The notes beneath the pieces were generated by a model. The model saw only the letters and a program-made list of their open reading frames with translations. It did no database searches and was not told where the DNA came from. 64,000 nucleotides of DNA, taken from the NCBI RefSeq assembly GCF_001898805.1, contig NZ_MKVJ01000002.1:62001-126000 (forward strand), read 5' to 3'. This DNA comes from Leifsonia sp. 71-9. GTDB taxonomy: Bacteria; Actinomycetota; Actinomycetes; Actinomycetales; Microbacteriaceae. Of this stretch, positions 62,117 to 64,000 are shown piece by piece (within the stretch, counting starts at the first letter, position 1; every line of letters begins with the position of its first letter). A program made the position numbers and the translations under genes.

Positions 62117-63262
62117 CTAGCGCAGGAGCAGGTTGGGCTGCAGCAGGTACTTGTAGGAGTCCGAGCCCGCCTGGTCCTTGGAGGTCTGGCTCGTGATGAG
62201 CACAGGTCCCGGTTTGTTGGGGTTCTCGGTCTTGGTGAAGGAGATGCGCACGAATTCGGAGTGCACGGCACCGAGACCATCGAGCAGGAACTGCGGCTTC
62301 AATGAAACCACGGTCTCCTGGCCTGTGAGGAGAGCGTCGATGCTCTCGGATGCTTGAGCCTGCTCGGAGCCGATCGCTTCCAGCGTCAGTCCGTCGGCGG
62401 TGAAGGTGTAGCGGAGCGCGGCCTCGCGCTCCAGCACGAGGGCCACGCGGCGGGTCGCCTCGATGAGCTCGGCGGTGTTGAGCACCGCGTAGTTGTCGAC
62501 CTGCTCGGGGAAGAGCCGGCGTACGGGCGGGAAGTTGCCCTTGATCAGGAGCGAGGTCACGGTCTTCTTGTCGGCCGTGAACGCGATGAGCTCGCGGTCG
62601 TCGCGGTTGGTGATCGAGACGGACACGGTCCCGCTGTGGCCGAACGTCTTGCCGATCTCGGTGAGCGTGCGGGCCGGGACCAGCGCGGTCTGGGTCTCGC
62701 CCGAGGTGGTGCCGTTGTCCCAGTCGATCTGGCGGATGGCGACGCGGTAGCGGTCGGTCGCCACGAGGCCGAGCGTGTTGTCGCCCACCTCGAGCTGGAC
62801 GCCGGTGATGACCGGGGTCACATCGTCGCGCGAGGCTGCGACGCCGACCTGGGCGACCGCCTCCGAGAACTCCTCGGCCGGGACGAGTCCCGCTTCCCCG
62901 CTGACCTGGGGGATGCTCGGGTATTCCTCGACGGGCATGGAGAGCAGCGTGAAGTTGGCCGATCCGGCGCGCACGCTGATCTTCGACTCGTCGGTCGAGA
63001 ACTGCACGGGTGCGTTCGGAAGCTTCGACGCGATCTCGGCCAGGAGGCGACCGGAGACGAGCACGCGGCCCGGCTCCTCCACCTCGGCGGGGATCTGCGT
63101 CTGGGCAGAGACCTCGTAGTCGAAGGAGGAGAGCTGGAGGCCCGTGTCGGTCGTCTCGATGAGAACGCCGCTGAGGATGGGCAGTGTCGTCCGCTGCGGA
63201 AGGAGCTTCACTGCGAAGGAGACGGCCTCGCTGAAGACATCCCGGTTTGCTTGGAACTTCAC
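62117..63262 (-). CDS. dnaN: DNA polymerase III beta clamp
   Basis: A 381-residue clamp with three similar domains; N-terminus KFQANRDVFSEAVSFAVKLLPQR and the C-terminus with MLLRPN-type ending replaced by YLLQPNLLLR. Holds polymerase on DNA. GTG 63262; TAGGAT (complement of 63302-63307) may be its -10. Confidence 0.96.
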   Translation of the reverse strand: MKFQANRDVFSEAVSFAVKLLPQRTTLPILSGVLIETTDTGLQLSSFDYEVSAQTQIPAEVEEPGRVLVSGRLLAEIASKLPNAPVQFSTDESKISVRAGSANFTLLSMPVEEYPSIPQVSGEAGLVPAEEFSEAVAQVGVAASRDDVTPVITGVQLEVGDNTLGLVATDRYRVAIRQIDWDNGTTSGETQTALVPARTLTEIGKTFGHSGTVSVSITNRDDRELIAFTADKKTVTSLLIKGNFPPVRRLFPEQVDNYAVLNTAELIEATRRVALVLEREAALRYTFTADGLTLEAIGSEQAQASESIDALLTGQETVVSLKPQFLLDGLGAVHSEFVRISFTKTENPNKPGPVLITSQTSKDQAGSDSYKYLLQPNLLLR

Positions 63263-63379
63263 GAAGACACCCCTGCCAGCCGACGGATACGGATCGAAAG
63301 AATCCTAGCGCTTGCCCTCTGGGCGCGAAGTTGTCATTCGATCGAGCGCTTGAGGTTGTCGACCGGCCTTAACTGAGAA

Positions 63380-63655
63380 GAGTTAATCATTAATCGTGTT
63401 AACCGCTGTGGAAACTGTGGATAACTCTGTTGAGACCAGGAAATCACAGGGAACCGCGGGGGCTCGCCCTGTTGATGACCTGAGGAATCCGCTTGTTCAC
63501 AAGCCGGACGGCCGATCGCGCTCCGAGGCGCTTTTCACAGGCCCGAGGCGTTCGTCCCCATTAATCGGCGGAGTTTCCGTAACTTCTCCACAAGTTATCC
63601 ACACGTGTTAATAACGATCTCTCCCCACTCTGGGGATGAAATTGTGGATAACCGA
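63380..63655. other. chromosomal replication origin oriC
   Basis: Non-coding dnaA-dnaN gap (63263-63688) with three perfect DnaA boxes, TGTGGATAA at 63416-63424 and 63643-63651 and TTATCCACA at 63595-63603, and one-mismatch boxes at 63407-63415, 63493-63501, 63531-63539 and 63584-63592. An AT-rich segment (AGTTAATCATTAATCGTGTTAA, ~63381-63402) is a candidate unwinding element. Location between dnaA and dnaN is standard for Actinobacteria. Confidence 0.9.
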
Positions 63656-63688
63656 TCCGACCTCGACGGCGTGGCGCGCGTCCGAGGG

Positions 63689-64000
63689 CTACTTCCCGTA
63701 GCGGTGGTTCTGCTTGATCCGGCTGGTCAACTCGGTGACCTGGTTGTAGATCGAGCGCCGCTCCTTCATGAGCTCGCTGATCTTCTTGTTGGCGTACATC
63801 ACCGTGGTGTGGTCGCGGCCGCCGAACAGCTGGCCGATCTTCGGCAGGGAGAGGTTCGTCAGCTCACGGCACAGGTACATGGCGATCTGGCGGGCGGTCG
63901 CGACGGCCTGCGAGCGGCTGGAGCCATAGAGGTCGTCGACGCTGAGCTTGAAGTACTCGGCGGTGTTGGTGATGATGTCGGTCGGCGCGATCACGTTGTC
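63689..64000 (-). CDS. dnaA: DnaA, 3' end only
   Basis: The last ~103 codons of dnaA; the gene continues past the right edge of the window. This is domain IV, the DNA-binding helix-turn-helix, with the signature [21 protein letters not shown] split here (CREL, LPKIG) and [10 protein letters not shown]. Binds the boxes in oriC and probably the second cluster at 49252. Confidence 0.95.
   Translation of the reverse strand, partial: DNVIAPTDIITNTAEYFKLSVDDLYGSSRSQAVATARQIAMYLCRELTNLSLPKIGQLFGGRDHTTVMYANKKISELMKERRSIYNQVTELTSRIKQNHRYGK

Overview
The window is one contiguous stretch of a very GC-rich actinobacterial chromosome. It most resembles Microbacteriaceae (Leifsonia-like), judged from protein style, short intergenic gaps, frequent GTG/TTG starts and gene order. 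The right third is the conserved origin-proximal region. It reads, from the right edge leftwards: dnaA (3' part only), oriC, dnaN, gnd, recF, dciA, gyrB, gyrA, a DUF3566 gene, tRNA-Ile, tRNA-Ala, an insert of small genes, a cwsA-position gene, ppiA, rhomboid, crgA, sortase E, pabA/trpG, pknB, pknA, pbpA, rodA, pstP, fhaB, fhaA. This is the order known from Mycobacterium and other Actinobacteria, so identity of these genes is secure.

The left part is accessory metabolism. 1-3.0 kb: an MFS exporter with its TetR regulator (two near-identical operators) and an azlCD amino-acid exporter. 3.0-4.4 kb: two small unknowns and a GntR regulator. 4.6-10.0 kb: a CUT2 monosaccharide importer (binding protein, permease, double ATPase) with a ROK regulator. 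10.1-23.5 kb: an L-fucose catabolic island holding two cytoplasmic GH29 fucosidases, a CUT1 oligosaccharide importer, a mutarotase, L-fucose dehydrogenase (AKR), fuconolactonase, L-fuconate dehydratase, an SDR dehydrogenase and a FAH-type hydrolase, plus an extra enolase-superfamily enzyme and a FadR-type regulator. Together they can take imported fucosylated oligosaccharides to pyruvate and lactate by the non-phosphorylative route. Three control regions in this island share a 15-bp element (TCCTATWGGMWATAG) that looks like the regulator's operator.

23.5-31.6 kb holds unlinked single genes: SseB-like, LysE, shikimate dehydrogenase-like, a cell-wall-anchored GH10-like protein with an LAxTG sorting signal, OhrR, a small zinc-ribbon protein, MerR, a membrane protein and a reductase whose start appears to be ACG. 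31.7-37.9 kb is a tightly overlapping operon: HAD phosphatase, PhnD/PhnC/PhnE/PhnE-type importer, metallophosphoesterase and a MurR/RpiR regulator, with two dyads upstream. It has no C-P lyase genes, so a phosphoester substrate is more likely than a phosphonate. This is the best candidate for an under-described system.

Two window-wide patterns stand out. Many single genes have a TAnnnT -10 box ending exactly 6-7 nt before the start codon, which predicts leaderless mRNAs and helps fix starts. A second DnaA-box cluster lies about 14 kb from oriC, between crgA and the rhomboid gene. I see no insertion sequence, prophage integrase or CRISPR array.
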